NCBI RefSeq assembly: GCF_006715725.1
Contig: NZ_VFNU01000001.1
Span: 3,534,001 to 3,598,000, forward strand
DNA from: Nocardioides sp. SLBN-35
GTDB lineage: Bacteria; Actinomycetota; Actinomycetes; Propionibacteriales; Nocardioidaceae
Length of the DNA: 64,000 bases
Direction: 5' to 3'
Made by a program: the position numbers and the translations under genes. Under the pieces are notes generated by a model. It saw only the letters and a program-made list of their open reading frames with translations, searched no databases and had not been told where the DNA came from. This document shows, one piece after another, positions 35,011 through 43,772 of the stretch. Within the stretch, counting starts at the first letter, position 1. Each line of letters opens with the position of its first letter.

Positions 35011-35640
35011 TCAGAGATGCGTCAGCCACTCACCGAGCGCCGCTACGGCGCCTGCCGACATCCCGTGCCCACCGGCGTCGCGCCAGGTCGTGGTGACCGA
35101 GCCCGCGTCACCGGTGAGGTAGGCCCAGGTCGCATCGAGCAGCTCGCGCGGGATGACCAGGTCGGCATCGCCCAGCGCCACGAACACGGGCACGCCAGCC
35201 AGCCTGCCCGGCGCCACGGGCACTCCTGCGTCGAACGGCAGCGTGCCGTGCAGGATCGCGGCGCCGGCGAAGCGCCCCGGGTGAGCGAGCAGCAGTCCGC
35301 CCGCGAAGGCCGCGCCGCCGCTGAACCCGACGAGCACGACCGGCCCTCCCGCGGCACCGTCGGGGTGCTCCGCGTCGAGCCAGGCCCGGAACCAGCCCAT
35401 GGTCTGTGCCAGCGAGGTCGCGACCGGGCGGCCGATCCCGCGGTTGGCGAACCATGCGTAGCCGCCGCCCTCGGCGATCGGCGCCCGCACGGCGACATAC
35501 GACGGGCCGGCCGGAAGGTGGTCGGCGAGGCCGATGATCGAGGCCTCGTCGGCGCCGCGACCGTGCAGCAGGACGACGACCGGCGCCGTGGGGTCGTCGC
35601 TTCCGCGGCGGACCACGACGGGCTCAGGGGACAAGGTCAC
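35011..35640 (-). CDS. alpha/beta hydrolase, phospholipase/carboxylesterase family
   Basis: A 209-aa esterase of the carboxylesterase/YpfH-like group. VVVLLHGRGADEASIIGLADHL is the oxyanion HG turn, VLVGFSGGAAFAGGLLLAHP carries the nucleophile Ser (GFSGG), ALGDADLVIPRELL the Asp and DAGGHGMS the His. It starts at GTG 35640. It is divergent from a hydratase gene, with a palindrome in the shared 49-bp gap, so the two may be co-regulated in breakdown of an ester or aromatic-ring-cleavage product; this is inference. Confidence 0.87.
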   Translation of the reverse strand: MTLSPEPVVVRRGSDDPTAPVVVLLHGRGADEASIIGLADHLPAGPSYVAVRAPIAEGGGYAWFANRGIGRPVATSLAQTMGWFRAWLDAEHPDGAAGGPVVLVGFSGGAAFAGGLLLAHPGRFAGAAILHGTLPFDAGVPVAPGRLAGVPVFVALGDADLVIPRELLDATWAYLTGDAGSVTTTWRDAGGHGMSAGAVAALGEWLTHL

Positions 35641-35653
35641 GTCCTCAATATAC

Positions 35654-35665
35654 TTGAATCTTCAA
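35654..35665. promoter_or_regulatory. short palindrome, candidate operator for the divergent esterase/hydratase pair
   Basis: TTGAA-TC-TTCAA is a perfect inverted repeat in a locally AT-rich gap between genes starting at 35640 (minus) and 35690 (plus). It resembles MarR-type half-sites. No regulator gene is adjacent. Confidence 0.45.
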
Positions 35666-35689
35666 CCAAATGGGAGTGATGATGGCTCC

Positions 35690-36496
35690 GTGACCCTCGA
35701 TCCCGCCGCCGCAGCCGCCACCCTCGCCCACGCGCGAGCCACCCGCACTCCCCTGCCGGCCTTCACCACGACGCACCCGGACCTCGACGCCGACTGGGCC
35801 TACGCCGTCCAGGACCACGACCGCGGGACCCGCCTTGCACACGGCGAGACACCGATCGGGGCCAAGCTCGGGCTGACCAGCCCGGCCAAGCAGGCGCGGA
35901 TGGGCGTCGAGGAGCCGGTGATCGGCTTCCTCACCGACGCGATGCGCCTCGGGCCCGACGCCGTCGGGGCGGCACTCGACACCTGGATCCAGCCGCGGAT
36001 CGAGCCCGAGATCGCGTTCGTCCTCGCCCACCGCGTCCGCGCCGCACTCACCCCGGAGCAGGCCCGCGCAGCCGTCGCCTCCGTGGGCATCGCCGCAGAG
36101 GTCATCGACTCGCGGTACGCCGACTACCGGTTCCGGTTCGCCGACGTCGTCGCCGACAACACCAGCGCCGCCGGGGTGATCGTCGGCGACCTGCACCCGG
36201 CGGCCGGCGTACCCGACCTCGGCGAGCTGCACTGCACGGTCACCGTCGACGGCGAGGTCCGGCATGAGGCGACCGGCGCGGCGATCCTCGGCGACCCGTA
36301 CGCCGCGCTCGTCCACCTCACCCACCACCTCGAGGCCCGCGGCGAGACGCTCCCGGCCGGCGCGCTCATCCTCGCCGGCGCGCTCACCGACGCCGAACCG
36401 CTCGTCCCCGGCAGCGGCTACCGACTCGAGATCGAGTCCCTCGGCACGATCGAGGTCGTGGCCGGCCCGGCCGCCGAGGCGAACAACCAGCCGTAG
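35690..36496 (+). CDS. 2-keto-4-pentenoate hydratase-like protein (FAH superfamily)
   Basis: About 268 aa. It matches MhpD/HpaH/TesE-type hydratases of meta-cleavage pathways: IGAKLGLTSPAKQARMGVEEPVIGFLTDAM, QPRIEPEIAFVLAHRV (metal-binding E-x-E), AAEVIDSRYADYRFRFADVVADNTSAAGVIVG, and AGALTDAEPLVPGSGYRLEIESLG. It would hydrate a 2-oxo-pent-4-enoate-type dienol using Mg2+. GTG 35690 begins VTLDPAAAAATL; TTG 35654 would add 12 residues. No ring-cleavage dioxygenase lies nearby. Its last 79 bp overlap the convergent membrane-protein gene. Confidence 0.85.
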   Translation: MTLDPAAAAATLAHARATRTPLPAFTTTHPDLDADWAYAVQDHDRGTRLAHGETPIGAKLGLTSPAKQARMGVEEPVIGFLTDAMRLGPDAVGAALDTWIQPRIEPEIAFVLAHRVRAALTPEQARAAVASVGIAAEVIDSRYADYRFRFADVVADNTSAAGVIVGDLHPAAGVPDLGELHCTVTVDGEVRHEATGAAILGDPYAALVHLTHHLEARGETLPAGALILAGALTDAEPLVPGSGYRLEIESLGTIEVVAGPAAEANNQP

Positions 36497-38358
36497 AACG
36501 CGAGCAGGCCGAGCCACGAGGCGATGACGACGCCGTACATGGTCGTCCACAGCCACACCGGCACGTCCGGCTTGCGCTCGCGCTGGAGCATGAACGGCTC
36601 GTGCACGAAGGCGACGTCGGTGTCGTCGTCGACCTGGACCAGGCCGGCCGCGGGCCCCTTGATCGCGGTGTCGGCCGGCATGTGCACGGGGATCGACACC
36701 AGGGTGCGCAGCGGCAGGTGCAGCCGGACCAGCACCTTCCAGCGGCCGTAGAGCGGCAGCGGCTCGGCACTGCGGTACTCCCCGGCCCGCCCGGTCGGCT
36801 CCATCGCGACGCTGAGCACGCCGTCACCGAGCCGCTGGGACTCCGGCTCCTTCTTGCCCTGGTAGGCCAGCGCGGAGAACCAGATCGCGTCGTCCACGTC
36901 GTCGGGATCGGCCCGCACCGTCACGACGGCGGTGCAGCCCTGGGTGCCGATGCAGTCGTCGTCGTACGAGACATGGCCCATGATCACGCCGGTCCCGTCG
37001 ACCGGCTGGTAGGTCGTGCGGCACGCGTCGCCGTCGCACTGCTTGACCACGTCGACCTCGCCCGCGCCCGCGGGGGCCGCGAAGACGGCCATCAGCCCGA
37101 TGAACACCAGCGTGCCCGTCGTACCGACCCACCGGGCCCGGACCGGGCCCGCGACACTGCCCGGCTCGGTGCTCGGCCCGAGGTCGCCGATCCGCTCGAC
37201 GTGGCGGGCGAAGGACCAGCCGAGCAGGCCGCCGCCGACTCCTGCGACGCCGCCGATGGCCAGCATCAGCGGCATCTGGGAGGCGTCGGGCGGCAGCGGG
37301 TAGGGCAGGAAGGCATCCATCCACCACCACTCCGTCGCCAGTCCGAGAGTCCCGGCGAGCAGGCCGGCGACCCCGGCGAAGAGCGGCCCGCGCTCGCGCC
37401 ACACCAGCGCGAGCAGCTCGATGCACAGCGCCGGGCCGAGGAACAGCAGCCAGTGCGCGCGATGGATGTCGGGCACCGGCAGCGTGATCGCGTAGATCAG
37501 CACCCGGATCCCGATGTACGTCGCCCACGTGACGAGGGCGCCGCCACGCCCCAGGAAGATCCGGCCGGCGACGAAGATCCAGCCGGTCAGGAAGCCGGAG
37601 ATGACGAACAGCGTGGTCGCCGGGAACTGCGGCACGCCGAGGTCGAACTCCATGAGGAAGGCCACCGGGATGATGCAGAGGCCGATCACGACGGTCATCA
37701 CCAGCCGCGTCATCCTGCCGTGGAACGGCGGCCGTCCGACCTGGGCCGCCTCGGCGTAGAGCAGCGGCAGCGCCAGCACGCAGGTCACCGCGCCGCCGAT
37801 CATCATCACGTGGGTCGGCCCCCACTCGGTGACGTCCTGCCCGAACAGCCGGTGCCACACGTCGTCGGCCGGGAACCCGGCGGCGGCGATCAAGCCGGCG
37901 CCGAGCAGCACCAGGGTGCCCATCGGCACCCGCCACCTCGGCGTCAGCCGGACGGTACGACGCGGCAGCGGCGCCTTCGCGAGACCGGCCGAGATGACAC
38001 CGGAGGCCAGGAACCCGAAGATGCCGAACATGATCGGGAAGTGCGACGGGTTGGCCAGCGGCCCCTCGTCACGCCCGTTCTGCATGTGGATCGGGACGTC
38101 CCAGTAGACGCCGAACGCGCACGCGATCAGCGAGACCAGCGCCAGGTAACCCGGCAGCCCGGCCCACCGCGGGAGTCCGTCGAGCGCGGCGACGCGGTCG
38201 GCCAGCCGCCCCAGCAGGGTCGGCTTGCCCTCGCGTTCGCGCAGCAGGAAGATCCCCAGCGGGATGTAGATCGCGGCGAAGGCGCCCGCCGCGATCAGGA
38301 CCTGGTCGAGCGCGGCGCCGCCGGCCGGCGGCGCGGTGGGTTCAGCAACGAGGAGCAT
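36418..38358 (-). CDS. large multi-pass membrane protein with extracytoplasmic YtkA-like segment
   Basis: A 646-aa protein starting at ATG 38358. It has about ten hydrophobic helices in the first 420 residues (for example LIAAGAFAAIYIPLGIFLL, YLALVSLIACAFGVYW, HFPIMFGIFGFLASGVISAG). Next come a helix followed by an extracytoplasmic stretch (CDGDACRTTYQ, CIGTQGC) and a beta-rich part GEYRSAEPLPLYGRWKVLVRLHLPL resembling YtkA/FixH-like domains. A last helix is VWLWTTMYGVVIASWLGLLAFYGWLF. Its function is unknown to me. The C-terminal 26 codons overlap the convergent hydratase gene. Confidence 0.75.
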   Translation of the reverse strand: MLLVAEPTAPPAGGAALDQVLIAAGAFAAIYIPLGIFLLREREGKPTLLGRLADRVAALDGLPRWAGLPGYLALVSLIACAFGVYWDVPIHMQNGRDEGPLANPSHFPIMFGIFGFLASGVISAGLAKAPLPRRTVRLTPRWRVPMGTLVLLGAGLIAAAGFPADDVWHRLFGQDVTEWGPTHVMMIGGAVTCVLALPLLYAEAAQVGRPPFHGRMTRLVMTVVIGLCIIPVAFLMEFDLGVPQFPATTLFVISGFLTGWIFVAGRIFLGRGGALVTWATYIGIRVLIYAITLPVPDIHRAHWLLFLGPALCIELLALVWRERGPLFAGVAGLLAGTLGLATEWWWMDAFLPYPLPPDASQMPLMLAIGGVAGVGGGLLGWSFARHVERIGDLGPSTEPGSVAGPVRARWVGTTGTLVFIGLMAVFAAPAGAGEVDVVKQCDGDACRTTYQPVDGTGVIMGHVSYDDDCIGTQGCTAVVTVRADPDDVDDAIWFSALAYQGKKEPESQRLGDGVLSVAMEPTGRAGEYRSAEPLPLYGRWKVLVRLHLPLRTLVSIPVHMPADTAIKGPAAGLVQVDDDTDVAFVHEPFMLQRERKPDVPVWLWTTMYGVVIASWLGLLAFYGWLFASAAGPATTSIVPRDSISSR

Positions 38359-38540
38359 GGCGTACCTCCGGAGTCGGTACCGAAGACGTTACTGGTCGTC
38401 ACAGGTATCTGAACAGCGTGACGTTGCCGACTCGACCTGCCCCGGGGCGGGCGCCGCGACGGCGAATGTGGACATGTGTCAGGTCAACCGCCCCCTTCTG
38501 GCCCCAACGTTCCGGTGATGTGTCTATGATGTGCGGTGTC

Positions 38541-38574
38541 GGGCCGCGACCGACCCCCCCAGAGGTCGCGGCCC
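38541..38574. terminator. strong hairpin downstream of glnE, probable terminator
   Basis: GGGCCGCGACC (38541-38551) and GGTCGCGGCCC (38564-38574) form a perfect 11-bp stem with a 12-nt loop, 11 nt beyond the glnE stop on the minus strand. No T-run follows, as is common in actinobacterial terminators. Confidence 0.6.
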
Positions 38575-38584
38575 GGCGCCTATT

Positions 38585-41512
38585 TCACTCCCAGAACACC
38601 CGGTCCACCACGGCATGCGCATGCCGGGTGACGCGCAGGTAGTCGTCGAGCAGCCGGTCGGTCTCGGTGGGCTGGTAGCCGAGGATCCCGGCGACCGCGC
38701 GGCGCTCGAGCACGGTGCGCGGGAACTCGTCGCCCGCCCGGCCCCGGGCGAGCAGGACGGCGTTGCGGACCCGGGTCGCCAGGCGCCAGGAGGCGCCGAG
38801 GGTCAGCGCGTCGTCGTGGGTGATCAGCCCGGCTTCGGCGGCGGCGGTGAGGGCGGCGAGGGTCTGGGTGGTGCGCAGGCCGGGGAGCTCGGCGCCGTGG
38901 CGCAGCTGGAGCAGCTGGACGGTCCACTCGATGTCGGCCAGTCCCCCACGCCCGAGCTTGAGGTGGAGGGCGGGGTCGGCGCCGCGCGGGAGCCGCTCCT
39001 TGTCGACGCGCCCCTTGATCCGGCGTACCTCGACGACGTCGTCGTCGGTCAGCCCGCCGGCCGGGTAGCGCAGCGGGTCGATCAACGCCGTGAACCGCTC
39101 GCGCAGGTCGAGGTCGCCGACGACTGCGTCGGCGCGCAGCAGCGCCTGGGCCTCCCAGACGTGCGACCACTTGGCGTAGTAGGCGGCGTACGCGTCGAGG
39201 GTGCGGACCAGCGGGCCCTGGCGGCCCTCGGGGCGCAGGTCCGCGTCCACGACGAGCGCCGGGTCCGGCCCGGGTACGGCGAGCACGCGGCGCACCTCCT
39301 CGGCGACCAGCCGCGCGAAGGTGGTGGCCTCGTGGGCGTCCGCGCCCTCGACCGGGTCGTGCACGAAGAGCACGTCGGCGTCGCTGCCGTAGGAGAGCTC
39401 GAAGCCGCCGTAGCGACCCATGGCGACGATCGCCATCCTCGTGGGCACGACCGCGATGCCCCGCGAACGGGCGGTCGACTCGATCGCACCGCGCAGCGTG
39501 GCCTCCAGCGTGGCGTCGGTGAGCCGGGTGAGCGCGAAGCCGACGTCGGCGACGTCGATCAGGCCGAGGACGTCGCCGGCGGCGATGCGCAGCAGCTCGC
39601 GACGGCGTACGGCACGCACGGCCCGCACGCCCTTCTCGAAGCCCTCCTGGCGTCCGCCGGTCGCGAGCATCTCGTCGGTCAGCGCCGCCGAGCCGAGCGG
39701 GTGCAGGTCGCCCCCGAGCAGTCGGACGCCCGCCGGCTCGCGCTCGAGCAGGTCGGTGCAGTAGCGCGAGGTGGCCAGCAGGTGGGCCAGCCGCTCGGCG
39801 GCCTCGCCCTCGTCGCGCAGGGTGGAGAGGTACCACGGGGTGCGCCCGAGCGCCTCGCTGATCCGACGGAAGCCGAACAGGCCGCCGTCGGGGTCGGGGC
39901 ACTCGGCGAACCACTGCAGCATCGCGGGCAGCAGGGTGCGCTGGATGGCGGCGGTGCGGCTGACGCCGCTGGTCAGCGCCTCCAGGTTGCGCAGCGCGGC
40001 CTGCGGGTCGGCGTACCCGAGGGCGGCGAGGCGGGCGCCCGCGGCCTCCGAGGAGAGCCGCACCTCGTCGGCGCCGATCCGCGCGACGGCGGTGAGGAGG
40101 GGGCGGTAGAAGATCTTCTGGTGCAGCCGGCTGACCTCGCGGCGGTGGTCCTGCCAGGTCTCCTCGAGCAGCTTCTGCGACTCCTTGAAGAAGCCGAGGC
40201 TGCGCCCCAGCCGCCGCAGCGCCGCCTCGTCGGAGGGCACGACGTGGGTGCGCTGCAGCCGGTGCAGCTGGATGCGGTGCTCCAGCTGGCGCAGGAACGC
40301 GTAGGCGCGGTGCAGGGACTCGCCGTCCTCGCGGCCGACGTAGCCGCCCTCGGTCAGCCGCGTCAGCGCGCTCAGGGTCGTGGCCGGGCGGATCGACTCG
40401 TCGGCGCGGCCGTGGACGAGCTGCAGCAGCTGGACGGCGAACTCCACGTCGCGCAGCCCGCCCGCGCCGAGCTTGAGCTGCCGGTCGGCCTCGCGGGCCG
40501 GGATGTGGTCGAGCACCCGGCGCCGCATCGCGCGTGCGGCATCGACGAAGCCCTCGCGGTCCGCGGCGGACCACACCATCGGCGCGACCATCGCGGTGAA
40601 CTCGCGCCCCAGCTCGAGGTCGCCGGCCACCGGGCGCGCCTTGAGCAGCGCCTGGAACTCCCACGGCTCGGCCCAGCGCTCGTAGTAGCTCTCGTGGCTG
40701 GCCAGGGTCCGGCTCAACGGCCCCGCCTTGCCCTCGGGCCGCAACGCCGCGTCGACCGGCCAGATCGTGCCCTCGGCGGTGTGGTCGGCGCAGACCTGCA
40801 TCATCTGCGCGGCCAGCCGCGCCGCCACCCGCTCGTCGCCCTCGTGGACGAAGAGCACGTCGACGTCGGAGACGTAGTTGAGCTCGTGCCCGCCGCACTT
40901 GCCCATCGCCACCACCGCCAGCCGTACGCCGGCCGCCAGCTCCCCCACCCGAGCCCGGGCCACGACCAGCGCCGCGTCCAGGGTCCCGGCCGCGAGGTCG
41001 GACAGCTCGGCCGCGGCGTCGTCGACGCCGAGGTGGTGGGTCAGGTCGCGGGCCGCGAGCCGCAGCAGGTGGCGGCGGTACTCCACCCGCAGCGCGTCGA
41101 CCGCCGCCTGGTCGGGCTTGTCGGTGACCGCCTCGATGAGGGAGGCACGCACCGCCCAGGCCGCCGGCCGGGTGGACCCGAGCGCGGGATCCGCGAGCTC
41201 ACGCCACTGCGCCGGATGGGTGGCCAGGTGGTCGGCGAGCGCGGCGCTCGCGCCCAGGACGCAGAGCAGCCGCATCGCCGTACCCTCGTCGTCGCGGACA
41301 GCGGCGAGCAGCTCGGCCCGCTCCCGAGGCCCCCCGACCGCGTCGGCGAGACGGACCAGGCCCTGCAGCGCGGCATCCGGGTCGGCCGTGCGGCCCAGCA
41401 GCGCGAGGAGGTCCGTGCCGCCCGGCCCGAGCCGGTCGAGGTCGGCCACCGCCCGGTCGAGGTCGACGAACCCGAGCCGGAGCAGCTCGGTGCGCTGCGA
41501 CGTCCGGTTCAT
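38585..41512 (-). CDS. glnE: bifunctional glutamine synthetase adenylyltransferase/deadenylylase
   Basis: A 975-aa GlnE with two nucleotidyltransferase modules. The N half has GKCGGHELNYVSDVDVLFVHEGD and the metal carboxylates of WPVDAALRPEGKAGPLSR. The C half has GRYGGFELSYGSDADVLFVHDPVEG and VVDADLRPEGRQGPLVRT. Helical glnD/E-type domains follow each (HIPAREADRQLKLGAGGLRDVEFAVQLLQL; HLKLGRGGLADIEWTVQLLQL). It adds AMP to, and removes it from, a tyrosine of glutamine synthetase. It is 16 bp downstream of the glutamine synthetase gene, an arrangement like mycobacterial glnA2-glnE. Confidence 0.96.
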   Translation of the reverse strand: MNRTSQRTELLRLGFVDLDRAVADLDRLGPGGTDLLALLGRTADPDAALQGLVRLADAVGGPRERAELLAAVRDDEGTAMRLLCVLGASAALADHLATHPAQWRELADPALGSTRPAAWAVRASLIEAVTDKPDQAAVDALRVEYRRHLLRLAARDLTHHLGVDDAAAELSDLAAGTLDAALVVARARVGELAAGVRLAVVAMGKCGGHELNYVSDVDVLFVHEGDERVAARLAAQMMQVCADHTAEGTIWPVDAALRPEGKAGPLSRTLASHESYYERWAEPWEFQALLKARPVAGDLELGREFTAMVAPMVWSAADREGFVDAARAMRRRVLDHIPAREADRQLKLGAGGLRDVEFAVQLLQLVHGRADESIRPATTLSALTRLTEGGYVGREDGESLHRAYAFLRQLEHRIQLHRLQRTHVVPSDEAALRRLGRSLGFFKESQKLLEETWQDHRREVSRLHQKIFYRPLLTAVARIGADEVRLSSEAAGARLAALGYADPQAALRNLEALTSGVSRTAAIQRTLLPAMLQWFAECPDPDGGLFGFRRISEALGRTPWYLSTLRDEGEAAERLAHLLATSRYCTDLLEREPAGVRLLGGDLHPLGSAALTDEMLATGGRQEGFEKGVRAVRAVRRRELLRIAAGDVLGLIDVADVGFALTRLTDATLEATLRGAIESTARSRGIAVVPTRMAIVAMGRYGGFELSYGSDADVLFVHDPVEGADAHEATTFARLVAEEVRRVLAVPGPDPALVVDADLRPEGRQGPLVRTLDAYAAYYAKWSHVWEAQALLRADAVVGDLDLRERFTALIDPLRYPAGGLTDDDVVEVRRIKGRVDKERLPRGADPALHLKLGRGGLADIEWTVQLLQLRHGAELPGLRTTQTLAALTAAAEAGLITHDDALTLGASWRLATRVRNAVLLARGRAGDEFPRTVLERRAVAGILGYQPTETDRLLDDYLRVTRHAHAVVDRVFWE

Positions 41513-41528
41513 GCCCGACGCCCCGCGA

Positions 41529-42869
41529 TCAGAGGACCGGGAGCATCCGGTCGCGCTCGAAGGCCGAGACCTGGCCGCGGTACTCGTCCCACTCGGCCCG
41601 CTTGTTGCGCAGGAAGTAGTCGAAGACCTGCTCCCCCAGCGTCTCGGCGAGCAGCTCGGAGTGCTCGGCGATCGCGATCGCGTCGTGCAGGCTCTTGGGC
41701 AGCGGCTCGATGCCGAGGCTGCGGCGTTCGCGCTCGGTCAGCGCCCACACGTCGTCCTCGGCCTCGCGCGGGAGCTCGTAGTCGTTCTCGATGCCCTTGA
41801 GCCCGGCGGCCAGCACGGCGGCGTAGGCGAGGTAGGGGTTGCACGCCGAGTCGATGGTGCGCAGCTCGACCCGGGTCGACTGGCCCTTCATCGGCTTGTA
41901 CATCGGCACCCGGACCATGGCGGAGCGGTTGTTGTGGCCCCAGCAGATGTACGACGGCGCCTCGCCACCGAACATCATCCGCTTGTAGGAGTTGACCCAC
42001 TGGTTGGTCACGACGCTGATCTCGCTGGCGTGGCGCAGGATGCCGGCGATGAACTGGCGCCCGGTCTTCGAGAGCTGGTACTCCGCACCGGCCTCGTAGA
42101 AGGCGTTCTGGTCGCCCTCGAACAGCGACAGGTGGGTGTGCATGCCAGAGCCCGGGTGGGTGGTGAAGGGCTTGGGCATGAACGTGGCCCAGATCCCCTG
42201 GCTGAGCGCGACCTCCCGGATGACCGTGCGGAAGGTCATGATGTTGTCGGCGGTGGTGAGCGCGTCGGCGTAGCGCAGGTCGATCTCCTGCTGGCCGGGA
42301 CCGCCCTCGTGGTGGCTGAACTCCACCGAGATGCCCATCGCCTCGAGCATGGTGATCGCCTCGCGGCGGAAGTCGGAGCCGTGGGAGTGCGCGGCGTGGT
42401 CGAAGTAGCCGCTGCGGTCGATCGGCACCGGCTCGTCGCCCGAGCCCGGCTCGTCCTTGAACAGGTAGAACTCGATCTCGGGGTGGGTGTAGAAGGTGAA
42501 GCCCTGCTCGGCCGCCTTGCCGAGGGTCCGCTTGAGGACGTTGCGCGGATCGGCGTACGACGCGGAGCCGTCCGGCATCACGATGTCGCAGAACATCCGG
42601 GCCGTCGCCGGCCCCTCGGTGCTGCGCCACGGCAGGATCTGGAAGGTGGTCGGGTCGGGCAGCGCGAGCATGTCGGCCTCGTAGACCCGCGCGAAGCCCT
42701 CGATCGCCGAGCCGTCGAAGCCGATGCCCTCGGAGAAGGCGCCCTCGAGCTCGGCCGGCGCCACCGCGACGGACTTGAGGAAGCCCAGCACGTCGGTGAA
42801 CCACAGCCGCACGAACCGGACGTCACGCTCCTCGAGAGCGCGCAGGACGAAGTCCTCTTGCTTACCCAT
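41529..42869 (-). CDS. glnA2: type I glutamine synthetase, GlnA2-like
   Basis: A 446-aa GS-I enzyme. Features: EGIGFDGSAIEGF, HPEIEFYLFK (metal site), PGSGMHTHLSLF, VTNQWVNSYKRMMFGGEAPSYICWGHNNRSAMVR (ATP and glutamate binding), and TRVELRTIDSACNPYLAYAAVLAAGLKGI. The candidate adenylylation tyrosine is in NDYELP (about residue 364). The length and absence of the 25-residue GS-I-beta insertion fit the GlnA2 (GS-I-alpha-like) branch. glnE follows on the same strand. Starts at ATG 42869. Confidence 0.92.
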   Translation of the reverse strand: MGKQEDFVLRALEERDVRFVRLWFTDVLGFLKSVAVAPAELEGAFSEGIGFDGSAIEGFARVYEADMLALPDPTTFQILPWRSTEGPATARMFCDIVMPDGSASYADPRNVLKRTLGKAAEQGFTFYTHPEIEFYLFKDEPGSGDEPVPIDRSGYFDHAAHSHGSDFRREAITMLEAMGISVEFSHHEGGPGQQEIDLRYADALTTADNIMTFRTVIREVALSQGIWATFMPKPFTTHPGSGMHTHLSLFEGDQNAFYEAGAEYQLSKTGRQFIAGILRHASEISVVTNQWVNSYKRMMFGGEAPSYICWGHNNRSAMVRVPMYKPMKGQSTRVELRTIDSACNPYLAYAAVLAAGLKGIENDYELPREAEDDVWALTERERRSLGIEPLPKSLHDAIAIAEHSELLAETLGEQVFDYFLRNKRAEWDEYRGQVSAFERDRMLPVL

Positions 42870-42955
42870 GGCCGCAGCCTAGTGATGTCGCGTGACGGGC
42901 GTGTTGCACCGGGACCCTTTGGTGAAACATCACCGCTTTGTGTCGGACGGTCCCA

Positions 42956-42967
42956 GGACCATGGTCC
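42956..42967. promoter_or_regulatory. palindrome GGACCATGGTCC, candidate operator
   Basis: A perfect 12-bp palindrome in the 147-bp gap between glnA2 (minus) and the secreted repeat protein (plus). The same 12 bp, extended to GGGACCATGGTCCC, occurs at 31273-31286 between the c-di-GMP protein and the glycosyltransferase. No regulator is assigned. Confidence 0.35.
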
Positions 42968-43016
42968 CGGCCGGGCGCTCCCGGTCACTGAAGCGAAACA
43001 ACCGTGGGGAGAACAC

Positions 43017-43736
43017 ATGTCTGTCTGGAAGAGCCGCACCGCGGCCGTCGCCGTGGGCGCCACCATCGTCGTGGGTCTCGGCGCGAGCGGGTCGGTCGCC
43101 GCCGGCCTGATCACGTCGAAGGACATCAAGAACGAGACCATCAAGTCCAAGGACGTCAAGGACGGCACGCTCAAGGGCAACGACGTCAAGGACGGCGGCC
43201 TCACCGGCGCCGACATCGCGGACGGCTCGATCGCGCTCGCCGACCTCGCGCCCGGCGCCCGGGGCGCCGCGCCCGCCCAGGGGGTCGGCGTCAACGGGCT
43301 CGAGGCCGCCACCCTGGCCGCCCCGGTCACGGTCGCCCACATCGGCGGCCCGATCAACGACAACAACACCAACCTCAACACCTCGCTGACCCTGCCGGCG
43401 GGCACGTACCTGGTCACCGTCGACGGGTCCTTCGAGCGCTCGGCCAGTCCGGACAACCCCGCCGTCGACGTCTTCCCGCAGCTCTCGCTGTGGCTCGACA
43501 AGAACGGCGACAACGCCTTCAAGTGGCAGGACGGCGAGGGCGACATCAGCCCCAACACCCTGCTGCCGACGGTCACGGGCCGGCACCGCTCGGTCAGCGG
43601 CACCACGGTCATCACGCTCACCGCGCCGACCAAGGTCGGCCTGCTCGCGTTCGGCTACGACAGCGCGCAGGGCACCGAGGGCAGCGGCGACATCAAGGTC
43701 ACCGCGGCCACGATCACCGCTACCCCGCTGAGCTGA
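43017..43736 (+). CDS. secreted protein with short hydrophilic repeats
   Basis: A 239-aa protein with an N-terminal signal peptide (MSVWKSRTAAVAVGATIVVGLGASGSVAAG). A repeat of about ten residues follows (LITSKDIKNETIKSKDVKDGTLKGNDVKDGGLTGADIADGSI) in which Ile/Leu/Val recur every five residues, as in short beta-helix-like repeats found at the head of many actinobacterial surface proteins. The C-terminal half is a beta-rich domain (LNTSLTLPAGTYLVTVDGSFERS, GTTVITLTAPTKVGLLAFGYD). ATG 43017 has GGGGAGA upstream. Its role is unknown. Confidence 0.8.
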   Translation: MSVWKSRTAAVAVGATIVVGLGASGSVAAGLITSKDIKNETIKSKDVKDGTLKGNDVKDGGLTGADIADGSIALADLAPGARGAAPAQGVGVNGLEAATLAAPVTVAHIGGPINDNNTNLNTSLTLPAGTYLVTVDGSFERSASPDNPAVDVFPQLSLWLDKNGDNAFKWQDGEGDISPNTLLPTVTGRHRSVSGTTVITLTAPTKVGLLAFGYDSAQGTEGSGDIKVTAATITATPLS

Positions 43737-43772
43737 TCGCCCCCACGATGCGCCGGGCTCGGGCCCGGGGCG

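Noticed and set aside
42911..42940. GlnR-type site before glnA2 (a GAAAC near 42924)
   Set aside because: The partner half-sites at 6-nt spacing do not match the GlnR consensus, so no site is claimed.
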